In this document: positions 50,938 through 59,806 of the stretch, piece after piece
Layout: every line of letters begins with the position of its first letter
Numbering within the stretch: position 1 is the first letter of the stretch
Assembly (NCBI GenBank): GCA_018971775.1
Contig: JAGXAB010000021.1
Location: 1-64,000 of the forward strand
Reading direction: 5' to 3'
DNA from: Cyanobacteria bacterium REEB67
GTDB taxonomy: Bacteria; Cyanobacteriota; Vampirovibrionia; Obscuribacterales; Obscuribacteraceae
DNA length: 64,000 nt
The notes under the pieces: model-generated
What the model saw: only the letters and a program-made list of their open reading frames with translations
What the model was told of the DNA's origin: nothing
Database searches by the model: none
Position numbers and translations under genes: made by a program

Positions 50938-52770
50938 GTGAAAACGCTAGCTGAAGGTAGCAAAGAGAAACTTGAGAAAGGTCGCGTCATTAACGATTTT
51001 TCGATTCATGTTGCCACCGTAAATGGGTCTGGAAGCCAATCTTCCAACAGTGTTTTAATGCGCTCCATTTTCCAAATGGGCATTCCGGTTAGCGGGAAAA
51101 ACCTTTTCCCTTCTAACATCGCCGGACTTCCCACCTGGTTTACGATTCGCGTCAATAAAGACGGCTACATCGCCCGTAAGTCTGAAATGGACATACTGGT
51201 GGCGATGAATCCGCAGACGAGCATCGAAGACGTCAAAGCTCTTCAGCCCGGCGCGGTCTGCATCAGCCCTCTGGAAATGAAGCTCGACGCGATTCGCTCG
51301 GACGTGCGTCACTATCAAGTGCCGTTCAGCGAATTGGCCGCTAAAGCCTCGGAAAACATGAAGCTGCGCAAGCTGCTCACCAACATGATTTACGTAGGCG
51401 TCGTCGCCGATCTGCTCGACATCGACCAGAAGCAAGTCGACGAAGCGATCACCAAGCAATTCGAAGGCAAAACCAAGGCCATCGATCTAAACCTGAACGC
51501 CGTTAAAATCGGCCGCGAATGGTCCAAAGAAAATCTCAAAAAAGACGATCCATTCACGATTGAGCCGATGAACAAGACCCAGGGCAAAATCATTCTCGAC
51601 GGTAACGCCGCCGCCGCTCTTGGTTGCATGTTCGCCGGCGTCACAGTCGTGGCCTGGTATCCGATCACTCCTTCATCGAGTTTGACCGAGCAGCTCGTCG
51701 ACTTCATGAAAGACCACCGCGTCGATAAAGAAACCGGCGCTCCAACTTTTGCCGTCATCCAGGCCGAAGACGAACTGGCCGCTATCGGTATGGCGCTCGG
51801 CGCCGGTTGGGCCGGAGCCCGCTCGATGACCTCGACTTCCGGTCCTGGTATTTCGCTCATGGCGGAATTCACCGGATTCGGTTACTTCACCGAAATCCCG
51901 ACCGTAATTTTCGACGTACAGCGTGTCGGTCCTTCGACCGGCTTGCCGACCCGCACTTCGCAGGCCGACCTGATCTCAGCTCACTACCTCTCGCATGGTG
52001 ACACCAAGCACATCGTCATTCTTCCCGGCTCCGTCGCCGAATGCTATGAGCTCACCATGGAAGCTTTCGAGCTCGCCGAAAAATTCCAGACACCAGTGTT
52101 TGTCTTGACCGACCTCGATCTCGGCATGAACAACTGGATGTCTGATCCCTTCGACTATCCGACCAAGCCGATCAATCGCGGCAAAGTGCTCGATGCAGCG
52201 GCTCTGGAAAAAGCCGGTGAATTCGCCCGTTACAAAGACATCGACGGCGACGGTATCCCTTACCGCACCTTGCCCGGCACCGATCATCCGCTGGCTGCCT
52301 ACTTCACGCGCGGCTCCGGTCACTCCGAAAAAGCGACCTACACCGAAAAACCGGAAGACTACAAAAACCTCATGGACCGCCTCGAGAAGAAATTCAACAC
52401 GGCCCGTAAGTTTGTGCCCAAGCCGATCGTAGACACTGTCAAAGGTGCCAAAATCGGCATCATCGCCATGGGATCTTCTGATTTTGCCGTCGAAGAGTCG
52501 CGCGATCAGCTCAGAAAGGCCAATATGCCGACGAGCTATCTGCGTGTCAGAGCCCTGCCTTTCACCGAAGAACTGAAAGCATTCGTCGAAGGCCACGAAC
52601 AGATTTTCGTAGTCGATCAAAACCGGGACGGACAGTTGCAAGAGCTCATCCGCGCCGAGCTCCCTGAGCACGCAATGAAGATCAAGTCGATCAGACATTA
52701 CGATGGTCTGCCGCTTGACGCCAAGTCTGTCACCGACGCCGTTAGCGCCCTTGCGCAGGAGAAGAAATAG
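50938..52770 (+). CDS. korA: 2-oxoacid:ferredoxin oxidoreductase, fused gamma-alpha subunit
   Basis: The protein joins a gamma domain (residues 15-190, GSGSQSSNSVLMRSIFQMG, with LFPSNIAGLP) to an alpha domain (GNAAAALGCMFAG, WYPITPSSSL, EDELAAIGMALGAGWAG, TSTSGPGISLMAE, PSTGLPTRTSQADL). This gamma-alpha fusion is typical of KorA-type enzymes that oxidise 2-oxoglutarate or related 2-oxoacids with CoA to acyl-CoA, CO2 and reduced ferredoxin. GTG start with AGGA upstream. The beta subunit starts 2 bases after its stop. Confidence 0.95.
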   Translation: MKTLAEGSKEKLEKGRVINDFSIHVATVNGSGSQSSNSVLMRSIFQMGIPVSGKNLFPSNIAGLPTWFTIRVNKDGYIARKSEMDILVAMNPQTSIEDVKALQPGAVCISPLEMKLDAIRSDVRHYQVPFSELAAKASENMKLRKLLTNMIYVGVVADLLDIDQKQVDEAITKQFEGKTKAIDLNLNAVKIGREWSKENLKKDDPFTIEPMNKTQGKIILDGNAAAALGCMFAGVTVVAWYPITPSSSLTEQLVDFMKDHRVDKETGAPTFAVIQAEDELAAIGMALGAGWAGARSMTSTSGPGISLMAEFTGFGYFTEIPTVIFDVQRVGPSTGLPTRTSQADLISAHYLSHGDTKHIVILPGSVAECYELTMEAFELAEKFQTPVFVLTDLDLGMNNWMSDPFDYPTKPINRGKVLDAAALEKAGEFARYKDIDGDGIPYRTLPGTDHPLAAYFTRGSGHSEKATYTEKPEDYKNLMDRLEKKFNTARKFVPKPIVDTVKGAKIGIIAMGSSDFAVEESRDQLRKANMPTSYLRVRALPFTEELKAFVEGHEQIFVVDQNRDGQLQELIRAELPEHAMKIKSIRHYDGLPLDAKSVTDAVSALAQEKK

Positions 52771-52772
52771 AA

Positions 52773-53804
52773 ATGGTCACCTCAACACCTCCAAACAACC
52801 GCATTGGCCTTACTCTGGCCGACTATAAAGGGTCTCCTTCGACCCTTTGCGACGGCTGCGGACACGATGCCATCACCAGCCAGATCATCAAAGCCTTCTA
52901 CGATCTGGGCATCAATCCGCATAAAGTAGCCAAATTGAGCGGTATCGGCTGCTCATCGAAAACTCCGGCCTACTTCCTCAACCGCGCCCACGGCTTCAAC
53001 TCCGTCCACGGCCGCATGCCCTCGGTAGCGACCGGCGTCAGCATGGCCAACCACACACTGAAACTGATCGGTGTCAGTGGTGACGGCGACACGGCTTCAA
53101 TTGGTCTCGGCCAATTTTGCCACCTGGTCCGTCGTAATGTGCCGATGATCTACATCGTCGAAAACAACGGCGTTTACGGTTTGACCAAAGGTCAGTTCTC
53201 GGCCACCGCCGATCTCGGCAGCAAAGCTAAGTCGGGCGTTCTCAACGAACTCCCCCCGATCGATCTTTGCGGTCTGGCGATCGAGCTCGGTTGCAGCTTC
53301 GTTGGCCGCTCATTTGCCGGCGACCCCAAACAGCTCGTCGCCCTGCTCAAAGCAGCCGGCTCGCACAATGGTACCGCCGTCCTCGACGTGATCAGCCCCT
53401 GCGTCACCTTCAACAATCACGAAGGATCGACCAAGAGCTACAAGTACGCCAAGGAAATGGAAACACCGCTGCACGAACTGGGCTTCATCCCCTTCTACGA
53501 GCAGATCAGTGTCGACTACGAAGACGGCTCCGTACAAGAAGTAGAATTGCATGACGGTTCGAAAATTACGCTCAAGAAAACCGAGCGCAATTACGATCCG
53601 ACCGATGCAGTCGCTGCTTTGACTACGATCAAAAAAGCGCACGATGAGAAGCAATTCCTCACCGGTTTGCTCTACATCAACGAAGAGAAGGATTCCTTCA
53701 CCAACATCATGCATGTCGGCGAAGAACCACTCGCTACCTTGCCCGAGTCCAAGACTCGTCCATCCAAGGAAGCGTTGACAGCGATCATGAACTCTTTAAT
53801 GTAA
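52773..53804 (+). CDS. korB: 2-oxoacid:ferredoxin oxidoreductase, beta subunit
   Basis: This ThDP-binding subunit has STLCDGCGHDAI, GIGCSSKTPAYF, HGRMPSVATGV, the ThDP/Mg motif GVSGDGDTASIGLGQF and VENNGVYGLTKGQFSAT. Cys residues near the N-terminus (CDGCG and GCSS) fit the cluster-binding set of the family. Length 343 is normal. A strong terminator follows 31 bases past the stop, closing the korAB unit. Confidence 0.96.
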   Translation: MVTSTPPNNRIGLTLADYKGSPSTLCDGCGHDAITSQIIKAFYDLGINPHKVAKLSGIGCSSKTPAYFLNRAHGFNSVHGRMPSVATGVSMANHTLKLIGVSGDGDTASIGLGQFCHLVRRNVPMIYIVENNGVYGLTKGQFSATADLGSKAKSGVLNELPPIDLCGLAIELGCSFVGRSFAGDPKQLVALLKAAGSHNGTAVLDVISPCVTFNNHEGSTKSYKYAKEMETPLHELGFIPFYEQISVDYEDGSVQEVELHDGSKITLKKTERNYDPTDAVAALTTIKKAHDEKQFLTGLLYINEEKDSFTNIMHVGEEPLATLPESKTRPSKEALTAIMNSLM

Positions 53805-53834
53805 GTTCGAAACATCACAGTCAAAAAGAACGCC

Positions 53835-53874
53835 GAAAGAAGACTCGCCTGCTAAGGCGGGTCTTCTTTCTTCT
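53835..53874 (+). terminator. Strong terminator after korB
   Basis: GAAAGAAGACTCGCC (53835-53849) pairs with GGCGGGTCTTCTTTC (53856-53870) with one mismatch, loop TGCTAA, then TT. The A/T-rich arms make it a likely terminator on either strand. Confidence 0.85.
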
Positions 53875-54016
53875 GAGGGCGACAACTCCGTCCTGCTGAC
53901 AACGATCTAAGGCGCAAAGAGTTCCAGCCGGTAAGAAATGTGCCAAAATAACAGTCTCATAATTTTCGGCACTGGAATCATATTAATCAGAAAGCCAGAG
54001 ATACCAGAGATATAGA

Positions 54017-54052
54017 CAGGCAGGCAAATAAGTAGGTAGGCAAGTAGGTAGA
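54017..54052 (+). repeat. Degenerate four-base repeat tract before the MFS gene
   Basis: The 36 bases before ATG 54061 are a run of four-base units of the type GGCA/AGTA/GGTA (GGCAGGCAAATAAGTAGGTAGGCAAG, shown in part). The tract ends 8 bases from the ATG and contains the only purine-rich ribosome binding candidates, so a change in copy number could alter translation. Confidence 0.6.
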
Positions 54053-54060
54053 TCCAGGCC

Positions 54061-55386
54061 ATGGCAACTTTAGAGGAACCGAGCCTTACTGTTACTGCTT
54101 CCATAGAGGCAGAAGCGATCGATGCGCCTCTGCCCTGGCACACTTTTATCGCCACCTGGTTAGGTGGCGTATTCGACGGCATGGACAGCTCTATATTTGC
54201 CATGGTGCTTTACCCGGCCCTTTCGGATCTACTGCACACAACGTCCCACGCGGCAGTCGGACAGTACGGCTCCTATATCATCGCCATGTTTATGGCCGGC
54301 TGGGCCGTGGGCGCCGTTTATTTCGGCCGCCTGGCCGATCGCATCGGTCGGGCAAAGACTCTCACCATAACCATCCTATTATATGCATTATTCACCGGCC
54401 TCTGCGCAGCTGCCGGCAACTGGTGGCAGCTCGGGCTCTGCCGCTTCCTGGTAGGCGCCGGTATAGGCGGTGAAATGGGGATCGGCGCAGTATTGCTCTC
54501 CGAATGCTGGCCGAAAAAAACGCGGGTATTTGCATTGAGCGCACAGGCGACTTCACTGGGCACCGGCTATCTCTGCACCGCCGGCCTCAATCTCTGGCTC
54601 GGCCACCTCGGCTGGCGCTATCTATTTGTGGCTGGTATCGTGCCGGCCTTCCTTACCGTTTATATGCGTCTCAAACTCAAGGACTCGAGCCACTTTCAAG
54701 AATCTCAAGAAAAAACCGCAGAGGCCCTGAAAAAAGACCTGAGCGATCGCACCGATGAAGATCGCGCTATTCTTGCCTCACCATTTGCGGCACTACTGAG
54801 TGCGGAAAATTTTTCCAAGACGATTATCATCGGCATGCTCACCACCGTCGCCATCGTCACCTGGTGGGCCGTACTGTCCTGGATACCGGCCTGGATCAAT
54901 CAGATCACCGGCGACCTGGCAGTGCAAGAACGCAGTCATGTGATGCTCTTCAAAGAAGTCGGCATGATCATGTCTGGAGTGGTCGGTGGATTTTTAATCC
55001 AGCGCTTCGGCTACAAAAAATGTATGAGCATTACTTATTTGCTCGCCTTCGCCGCCGTCCTGATAATGTTTCTCGGATTCAAAAGCTACAGCCAGTGGCT
55101 CTTTCCCTGCATACTTTGCGTCGGTTTTTTCGCCCACGTGCCATTTGTCTTGCTCTGGTCTTTAATCCCACAACTTTATCCGACGCGCATCCGCAGCACC
55201 GCCTTCGGTGTCACCTATAATATCGGTCGCATTTTTGCGGCCATAGCCGCTCTCGGAAGCGGCTACCTGATTCAAATATTCAATGGTTCATACGCTCTCG
55301 CTGCCTGTTCCTTTGCCTCGATTTACCTGGTCGGAGCAGTGGCGGCATTGTGGATGCCTCGCATCAACGAAGATATGATCGACTAA
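54061..55386 (+). CDS. Major facilitator superfamily transporter
   Basis: Twelve predicted spans over 441 residues. The MFS signature between helices 2 and 3 reads GRLADRIGRAKTL, and DGMDSSIFAMVLYPAL in helix 1 fits the sialate:proton / aromatic acid:H+ symporter group. The central loop (about 205-245) is charged (KKDLSDRTDEDRAI). It imports or exports a small organic anion or sugar acid; the substrate is not predictable. The gene has its own region between the korB terminator and converging small genes. Confidence 0.92.
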   Translation: MATLEEPSLTVTASIEAEAIDAPLPWHTFIATWLGGVFDGMDSSIFAMVLYPALSDLLHTTSHAAVGQYGSYIIAMFMAGWAVGAVYFGRLADRIGRAKTLTITILLYALFTGLCAAAGNWWQLGLCRFLVGAGIGGEMGIGAVLLSECWPKKTRVFALSAQATSLGTGYLCTAGLNLWLGHLGWRYLFVAGIVPAFLTVYMRLKLKDSSHFQESQEKTAEALKKDLSDRTDEDRAILASPFAALLSAENFSKTIIIGMLTTVAIVTWWAVLSWIPAWINQITGDLAVQERSHVMLFKEVGMIMSGVVGGFLIQRFGYKKCMSITYLLAFAAVLIMFLGFKSYSQWLFPCILCVGFFAHVPFVLLWSLIPQLYPTRIRSTAFGVTYNIGRIFAAIAALGSGYLIQIFNGSYALAACSFASIYLVGAVAALWMPRINEDMID

Positions 55387-55401
55387 AATTGGCGCTTGAG
55401 T

Positions 55402-55665
55402 TTATCTCAGGCCAATGTGAGCGAATGGTATTTCTGTATAGATCGGTAGATTCGTCGGCGGCATTTTCAGACCAGGGCTTGGCGCTGATACCAGATATGA
55501 TTGCATCGCAATTGTGATCAGGACCAGCACGACAATCATCAGTGGTATCAACAAATCGGCATTGCTTACACTTCGTCCCTTCGCCATGTCGGGCCAGGGC
55601 ATGTGGAGAGTGCCGTCAAGGCCTTGATTGAACGGGTTGCCTGGAGTTCTTGCTATAGTTTTCAT
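55402..55665 (-). CDS. Small single-span membrane protein, 87 residues
   Basis: A soluble N-terminus of about 37 residues precedes one helix (LLIPLMIVVLVLITIAMQSYLV) and a Pro-rich tail. GAGG lies 11 bases upstream. No family was recognised. It converges on the MFS gene and is 31 bases downstream of the next small gene on the same strand. Confidence 0.65.
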   Translation of the reverse strand: MKTIARTPGNPFNQGLDGTLHMPWPDMAKGRSVSNADLLIPLMIVVLVLITIAMQSYLVSAPSPGLKMPPTNLPIYTEIPFAHIGLR

Positions 55666-55696
55666 CGGCTTCTAGCCTCAAGTATTGTGCGGCAAA

Positions 55697-55972
55697 TTAC
55701 TGACTTTTTGCCGCGGCCTCTGTTTTTTGCCACTCGGCCTGGCGGTGCGCCTCGACCACGGCCGGATTGACTTTGTAATGATGCTGTATACGCGGAATGA
55801 TTGCTGCCGATAAATCAGCGGCCAATAAAAGCATGGCGAAAACAATCAAGATCACACCTAACATCGAGGAGACCTTTTCATCAACCGGTGTTAAACGATG
55901 AGGTATGTCAAAATCACCCGTCGCTGCGGGTTCAAACGGTACTGTCATAGGATCTCTTCTTTGAGTGTACAT
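55697..55972 (-). CDS. Small single-span membrane protein, 91 residues
   Basis: ATG 55972 is preferred over the track start because GGGGGTG stands just before it. One helix (MLGVILIVFAMLLLAADLSAAII) lies in the middle, followed by a His/Gln-rich amphipathic tail (IQHHYKVNPAVVEAHRQAEW). Unrecognised. It is probably co-transcribed with the 87-residue gene. Confidence 0.65.
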   Translation of the reverse strand: MYTQRRDPMTVPFEPAATGDFDIPHRLTPVDEKVSSMLGVILIVFAMLLLAADLSAAIIPRIQHHYKVNPAVVEAHRQAEWQKTEAAAKSQ

Positions 55973-56137
55973 GGCACACCCCCTTTGCTCAACAGCGCCG
56001 ATGGCCACTGTCTTAGCTGCCCGAAATGACCTCTTGGATCATGAAAAGTTCCCAAACGAGCAGGTTAAACGGCTCCGTTTGTCCATTACGCAACCAAATT
56101 AGCGTCGCAAACAGCCATGCAAAAATAGCGCAGAATA

Positions 56138-56542
56138 CTACTGGTTACCGCTGCCCGGCTTTTTTGCCCGACTGGTCAGGACAGCGACGAGAAAGAGTAT
56201 AAAAATAATCGCCATCGCCCCTCTCGATAGAAACCAGAGGGTATTCATCACGTTCGAAGGAGCCACTTGCGCCAGTCCGGAAAGTAAAACGGGAATGGCA
56301 ATGAAAGTGACTGGACCACCGACGATCGAATAGGTCCAGAGCCAGCGACGCACCAGATATTCATCAGTCGACGCTTCTATTTCCGCCAGGCGAGACTTAT
56401 CGCCTTGAGCGCTGCGCAATTCCGACTTGCGGATCGAGGCAGCCAGAAAATCGAAATATTCAGATGAGGAACTGCCAAATTTCATTTGAGTGAAATCATA
56501 CAGCAGGCCAGAGCCGGAAATTGAAGGGAGGGCGCTTGTCAA
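56138..56542 (-). CDS. Two-helix membrane protein, 134 residues
   Basis: A soluble N-terminal half (YFDFLAASIRKSELRSAQGD) is followed by two helices (YSIVGGPVTFIAIPVLLSGL and LSRGAMAIIFILFLVAVLTS) and a basic end. The track start is TTG without ribosome binding site; Met20 (56485) is an alternative. Unrecognised. It belongs to a cluster of four small membrane genes. Confidence 0.6.
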   Translation of the reverse strand: MTSALPSISGSGLLYDFTQMKFGSSSSEYFDFLAASIRKSELRSAQGDKSRLAEIEASTDEYLVRRWLWTYSIVGGPVTFIAIPVLLSGLAQVAPSNVMNTLWFLSRGAMAIIFILFLVAVLTSRAKKPGSGNQ

Positions 56543-56640
56543 GCGGATTTTTCAGGGTTTGCCCCTCAAAAATCAGGGGCACATAGTATCTGTAAGCCAT
56601 TGAGGCACAGACCCGTCCCCCCCAGGGATCAACGACGTAT

Positions 56641-57198
56641 ATGATTAGACCATCGAAAGTGCTGCGAATCTATTACCTGGCCACCTTTACAATCGGTCTG
56701 GGTCTGACTTTACCCCTTTCCCACGCCATTTCCAGCGAAGATGTCGGAGCCAGAGGGGCGGCCCTGCTTATCCTTTCCTGGAATATTCTCTTTGTGATGA
56801 TTCTGCCTATCATTCTCGACTGGGCGGAAAGTCGCTATTTCAAAGCTCGCTTTCTGGCCCTCGAAGAAGTGGCCAAACAAAATCCGGAACTGGCTGAAAT
56901 GCTCAGAGTGCAGTGCGACAAACTCTCGCTCCCCAATCTCAAACTGGCTGTGATCGACAATAACGACAGCGAAATGTTCACCTACGGCCTCTGGGGCAAC
57001 AGTCCGCGTTTAATCGTCTCCAATCAGCTGCTGAATAAACAGTCGATGGAAAAAGAAATCGCACCATCGATCGAAACAGAGTTGACACGCTTCGCCAGTC
57101 AGGACCACACGCTAATATTCCTGATGTTTGCAGGATTTCAGGTAATGGCGCTTGTTTTAATGCACTTTGCCCGCACATCCTATCACATCAACTTTTAG
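56641..57198 (+). CDS. M48-like membrane protein without the zinc site (pseudopeptidase)
   Basis: Two N-terminal helices precede a domain that follows M48 metallopeptidases: LSLPNLKLAVIDNNDSEMF, then LIVSNQLLNKQSMEKEIAPS and the position of the active-site helix. Where M48 proteins read HELGHxxxxDH, this reads TELTRFASQDH (residues 146-156), so both zinc His are lost (T146, R150) while the Glu and the downstream Asp-His remain. A final hydrophobic helix follows; at 185 residues the protein lacks the C-terminal third ligand region. It cannot be a zinc peptidase. Confidence 0.72.
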   Translation: MIRPSKVLRIYYLATFTIGLGLTLPLSHAISSEDVGARGAALLILSWNILFVMILPIILDWAESRYFKARFLALEEVAKQNPELAEMLRVQCDKLSLPNLKLAVIDNNDSEMFTYGLWGNSPRLIVSNQLLNKQSMEKEIAPSIETELTRFASQDHTLIFLMFAGFQVMALVLMHFARTSYHINF

Positions 57199-57206
57199 TC
57201 CAGTCC

Positions 57207-58769
57207 TCAGTCTTCGAAATCTTTTGAATCAATAGACTCGGCCTGAAAAACCTCGAACTGTGCATCAGCGCTCTTCCAGGCTTGCCTGGGAAGGCCGGCC
57301 TTTATTGCCAGCTGACTCAAGGTCTCGTCGAGATTCCAACCAAACTCGGTGGCCACATGAGGCAAAAAGACCGATTGCCTACCCTGGCAGAAAAGCAGGA
57401 CGCCATCGGTGCCGACTCTGATTTCTGAAGGACCGGCCACCGGGTACGGATTTGTCAAAACGCTGATTTCTATTTCCAGATGTTCGAGCTCATCAGGCTG
57501 TAAGGGTGTGAAGCGATGGTCACGCGTGGCCGCTGCGGTGGCATTGTCTATAACCGCCTGATAGAGCGGCTTGACCGGCATGATGTAGCCTATACAACCG
57601 CGCAATTCCTTGCCCTGACGCGCTCCACCGGTGGTGCTCGTCTTAGTGGCATCATGGCCCGGATCATCGACGGCAGGCATCTTTTTAAAAAGAGTGACAA
57701 AAACTCCCTGCTCCTGTCTGAGCCTTTCGCTGACCTCAACGCCGAGACTTTTGTAAGCGGGCGCTTCTCCGTCTCCTTTCGCTACACATTTAGCCAGAGT
57801 CGCTTTCGCCAGTGCCAACAAAGTGCGCTTATCGGACAAGGAAAGAGGCTCAGAGTTTTTTGCCGAAGCAGCAACAGCGCTCCAACTTTGCGGCGATGCA
57901 AAGGCAATGGAGAGATAAGACACGCTATTCTGGGCATCCTCAACGATCGAATCGCGGGAAGTGCGATAATCGATTAGATGTCCGCGAGCCTCAGCCGGAA
58001 GCAAGGCCAGCAAAACGGTAAGAGCGTAGACACCGCAGATGGTATCATCGGTACGTTTGTAAAAGCTAAAAAATCCATCCAGATCGTTATTTTGCAAATA
58101 ACTAAACGCTTCCATGTCCAGTTTTTTCAAATTGTCGCTAAAATCGCCCTTAAAAGGCGTGTAGCCATATCGAGGGCCGAAATGCGTGAAATCGGAACTG
58201 ACCGCTATCAAGTCACCATCGCGCAATAATCTTTTGATGTGGGAGGCAACTTGTTTCGCCTCGGCGGTGCTATCAAGACGCCCGATCAAAATCGGCACAA
58301 TTTTGACATTACCAAAATCGCGTTTGATGAAGGCCAGTTGCATCTCCAGCGAATGCTCCTGCCGGTGCACGTCTTGAAGCTCGTGAAATTCGCCGCTCTT
58401 CTGCAAGGCAGAAACGGCAGCGACATCGACGCTCAAGTCCCCAAATACGGTGGCGAAGCTTTTATCCGAAGTCACAGCCGCCCCTGGAAAACCTACATAA
58501 TGACTGGGCCCGAGCAAAAAGACCCGTTTGATCTTTTTGCCTTCGGGAGCCATATACGAACAAGCAGCGGTCTGACCGGAAAAAGCATAACCGGCATGCG
58601 GTGCAACAACGGCCAGCACAGCCTGGCCGTTGAGCTGACTTTCAAAGGACGACACTTTGCTCTGCGCACCACTGTTATATTGATCGAGTTGCGTAGCCAG
58701 TCGCTTGGGATCGGCTTCGTACCATGAACCCGCAAATTTCAACGGGCGCTTATTCGCTAAGCGAAACAT
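57207..58769 (-). CDS. AmmeMemoRadiSam B-A fusion (MEMO1 domain + AMMECR1 domain)
   Basis: The ATG at 58769 (MFRLANKRPLKFAGSWYEAD) follows GGAGG by 8 bases; the longer track ORF adds only a Pro/Leu-rich out-of-family stretch from the neighbouring gene. Residues 1-285 form a MEMO1 domain (VVAPHAGYAFSGQTAA, LGPSHYVGF, QEHSLEMQLAF, SSDFTHFGPRYG), with the His and Asp of the putative metal site. Residues 300-515 form an AMMECR1 domain (GKELRGCIGYIMPVKPL, ATRDHRFTPLQPDEL, EISVLTNP). In many genomes these are separate genes beside a radical SAM protein. No radical SAM gene is in view. The function is undetermined. Confidence 0.93.
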   Translation of the reverse strand: MFRLANKRPLKFAGSWYEADPKRLATQLDQYNSGAQSKVSSFESQLNGQAVLAVVAPHAGYAFSGQTAACSYMAPEGKKIKRVFLLGPSHYVGFPGAAVTSDKSFATVFGDLSVDVAAVSALQKSGEFHELQDVHRQEHSLEMQLAFIKRDFGNVKIVPILIGRLDSTAEAKQVASHIKRLLRDGDLIAVSSDFTHFGPRYGYTPFKGDFSDNLKKLDMEAFSYLQNNDLDGFFSFYKRTDDTICGVYALTVLLALLPAEARGHLIDYRTSRDSIVEDAQNSVSYLSIAFASPQSWSAVAASAKNSEPLSLSDKRTLLALAKATLAKCVAKGDGEAPAYKSLGVEVSERLRQEQGVFVTLFKKMPAVDDPGHDATKTSTTGGARQGKELRGCIGYIMPVKPLYQAVIDNATAAATRDHRFTPLQPDELEHLEIEISVLTNPYPVAGPSEIRVGTDGVLLFCQGRQSVFLPHVATEFGWNLDETLSQLAIKAGLPRQAWKSADAQFEVFQAESIDSKDFED

Positions 58770-58791
58770 AACAGTGTCCTCCAGAGAGGAA

Positions 58792-59577
58792 TTACTTGAA
58801 GGGATCTGCGGTGTTAGCGGGGTTGCCGGCTGGGGCTGGAGTGGTGGCGGGATTTGTGGCTGGAGTGGCAGCTGGTTGCTGGACAGCTTGAGCAGGGGGA
58901 ACGGCTGCGGCAGGAGCAGGAGGCGCTGAGGCTTCCGGTGTGGCAGAGGCCGGAGGAGCCGATGAAGAGCTTGTCGGAGCATTTGGATTGTAGTCGAGAC
59001 GCACCGAACCGGAGGAGTTGGAGTCACCATGGGGATCTGCCGTGGAGTCGAAAGTAATGGTCAAGTGAGCCGACGGCAAACCTGTGGGCAGCGCGTCGAG
59101 CGGTTGCGATCTGGAAAGAGCCGCCTGGGCCTTAGATTCGGCGTCAGCGCTATGGGGCTGGCTGGATACCTTTGTGGCAAAAACATTGCCGCCGGCATCT
59201 AGGTCCACTCCTAATATGACATGGTTTTTGCCACTGGGTAGCTCCCAATTGTTATTTACTTTTCCCCAGACCTTGTTGCAATAGCCTCTGACGACGGCAG
59301 GAGCAACGGAAGGGGCGACCGAGCCTTGCTCTGCGGCACGGACGTAAGGAGCGGAGCTGTGGGGTCTCGGACGGGCGTGGGCAACAGGAGCGGCGTGGGC
59401 AACAGGGGCAACTGAAGGTCTGGAGGCGGCAGGGGCTTTCTTAGTCGCCGCAGCCTTAGCGGCGGCATTGGCGCTGCCAAAGACGTCTTGAGCATCGGCC
59501 GGATTTAGGGCCAGGAAAAAGACCGATGCGGCCCCGAATAAAAAACTTGCTGCGGTCAAACTGCATTCTCTGCCCAT
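58792..59577 (-). CDS. Secreted protein with TonB-C-like domain and Pro/Ala tail
   Basis: A signal peptide (LTAASFLFGAASVFFLALNPADAQ) leads to an Ala/Pro/Arg-rich linker and a TonB-C-like domain (about 95-165: YCNKVWGKVNNNWELPSGK, VILGVDLDAGGNVFATKV, AESKAQAALSRSQPLD), then a long Ser/Ala/Pro tail. ATG 59577 is chosen because GGGAG lies about 10 bases upstream of it, while it abuts the first ATG. Proteins of this type are usually envelope-bound; no TonB energy genes are near. It lies 22 bases upstream of the MEMO1-AMMECR1 gene, in the same direction. Confidence 0.82.
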   Translation of the reverse strand: MGRECSLTAASFLFGAASVFFLALNPADAQDVFGSANAAAKAAATKKAPAASRPSVAPVAHAAPVAHARPRPHSSAPYVRAAEQGSVAPSVAPAVVRGYCNKVWGKVNNNWELPSGKNHVILGVDLDAGGNVFATKVSSQPHSADAESKAQAALSRSQPLDALPTGLPSAHLTITFDSTADPHGDSNSSGSVRLDYNPNAPTSSSSAPPASATPEASAPPAPAAAVPPAQAVQQPAATPATNPATTPAPAGNPANTADPFK

Positions 59578-59806
59578 TCTCGGCATTCTCCCTATCGTTG
59601 ACGAACATCCCGACCCTTGGCTTCCAGTATATAAAACGATCTAAATATACAGGTTAGCGGACGATTACACCAAGAATAAGCATGCGGAAAATCCAGTTGT
59701 TTCGACCCGCTGAAGAGTGCATTTGTTTCCCTCCAGAAAAAAATTCCAGGCGTTTTAGCAAGAAGTTGTCCCCAAAAATCGGTTTACGGTTACAGGCTTA
59801 CCGGCT

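Noticed and set aside
53907-54203. 98-residue minus ORF
   Set aside because: Overlaps the MFS start and is generated by its leader repeats; no support.
58770-59030. 87-residue Pro/Leu-rich extension of the MEMO1-AMMECR1 ORF
   Set aside because: Lies within the TonB-C gene in another frame; GGAGG and ATG at 58769 give the true start.
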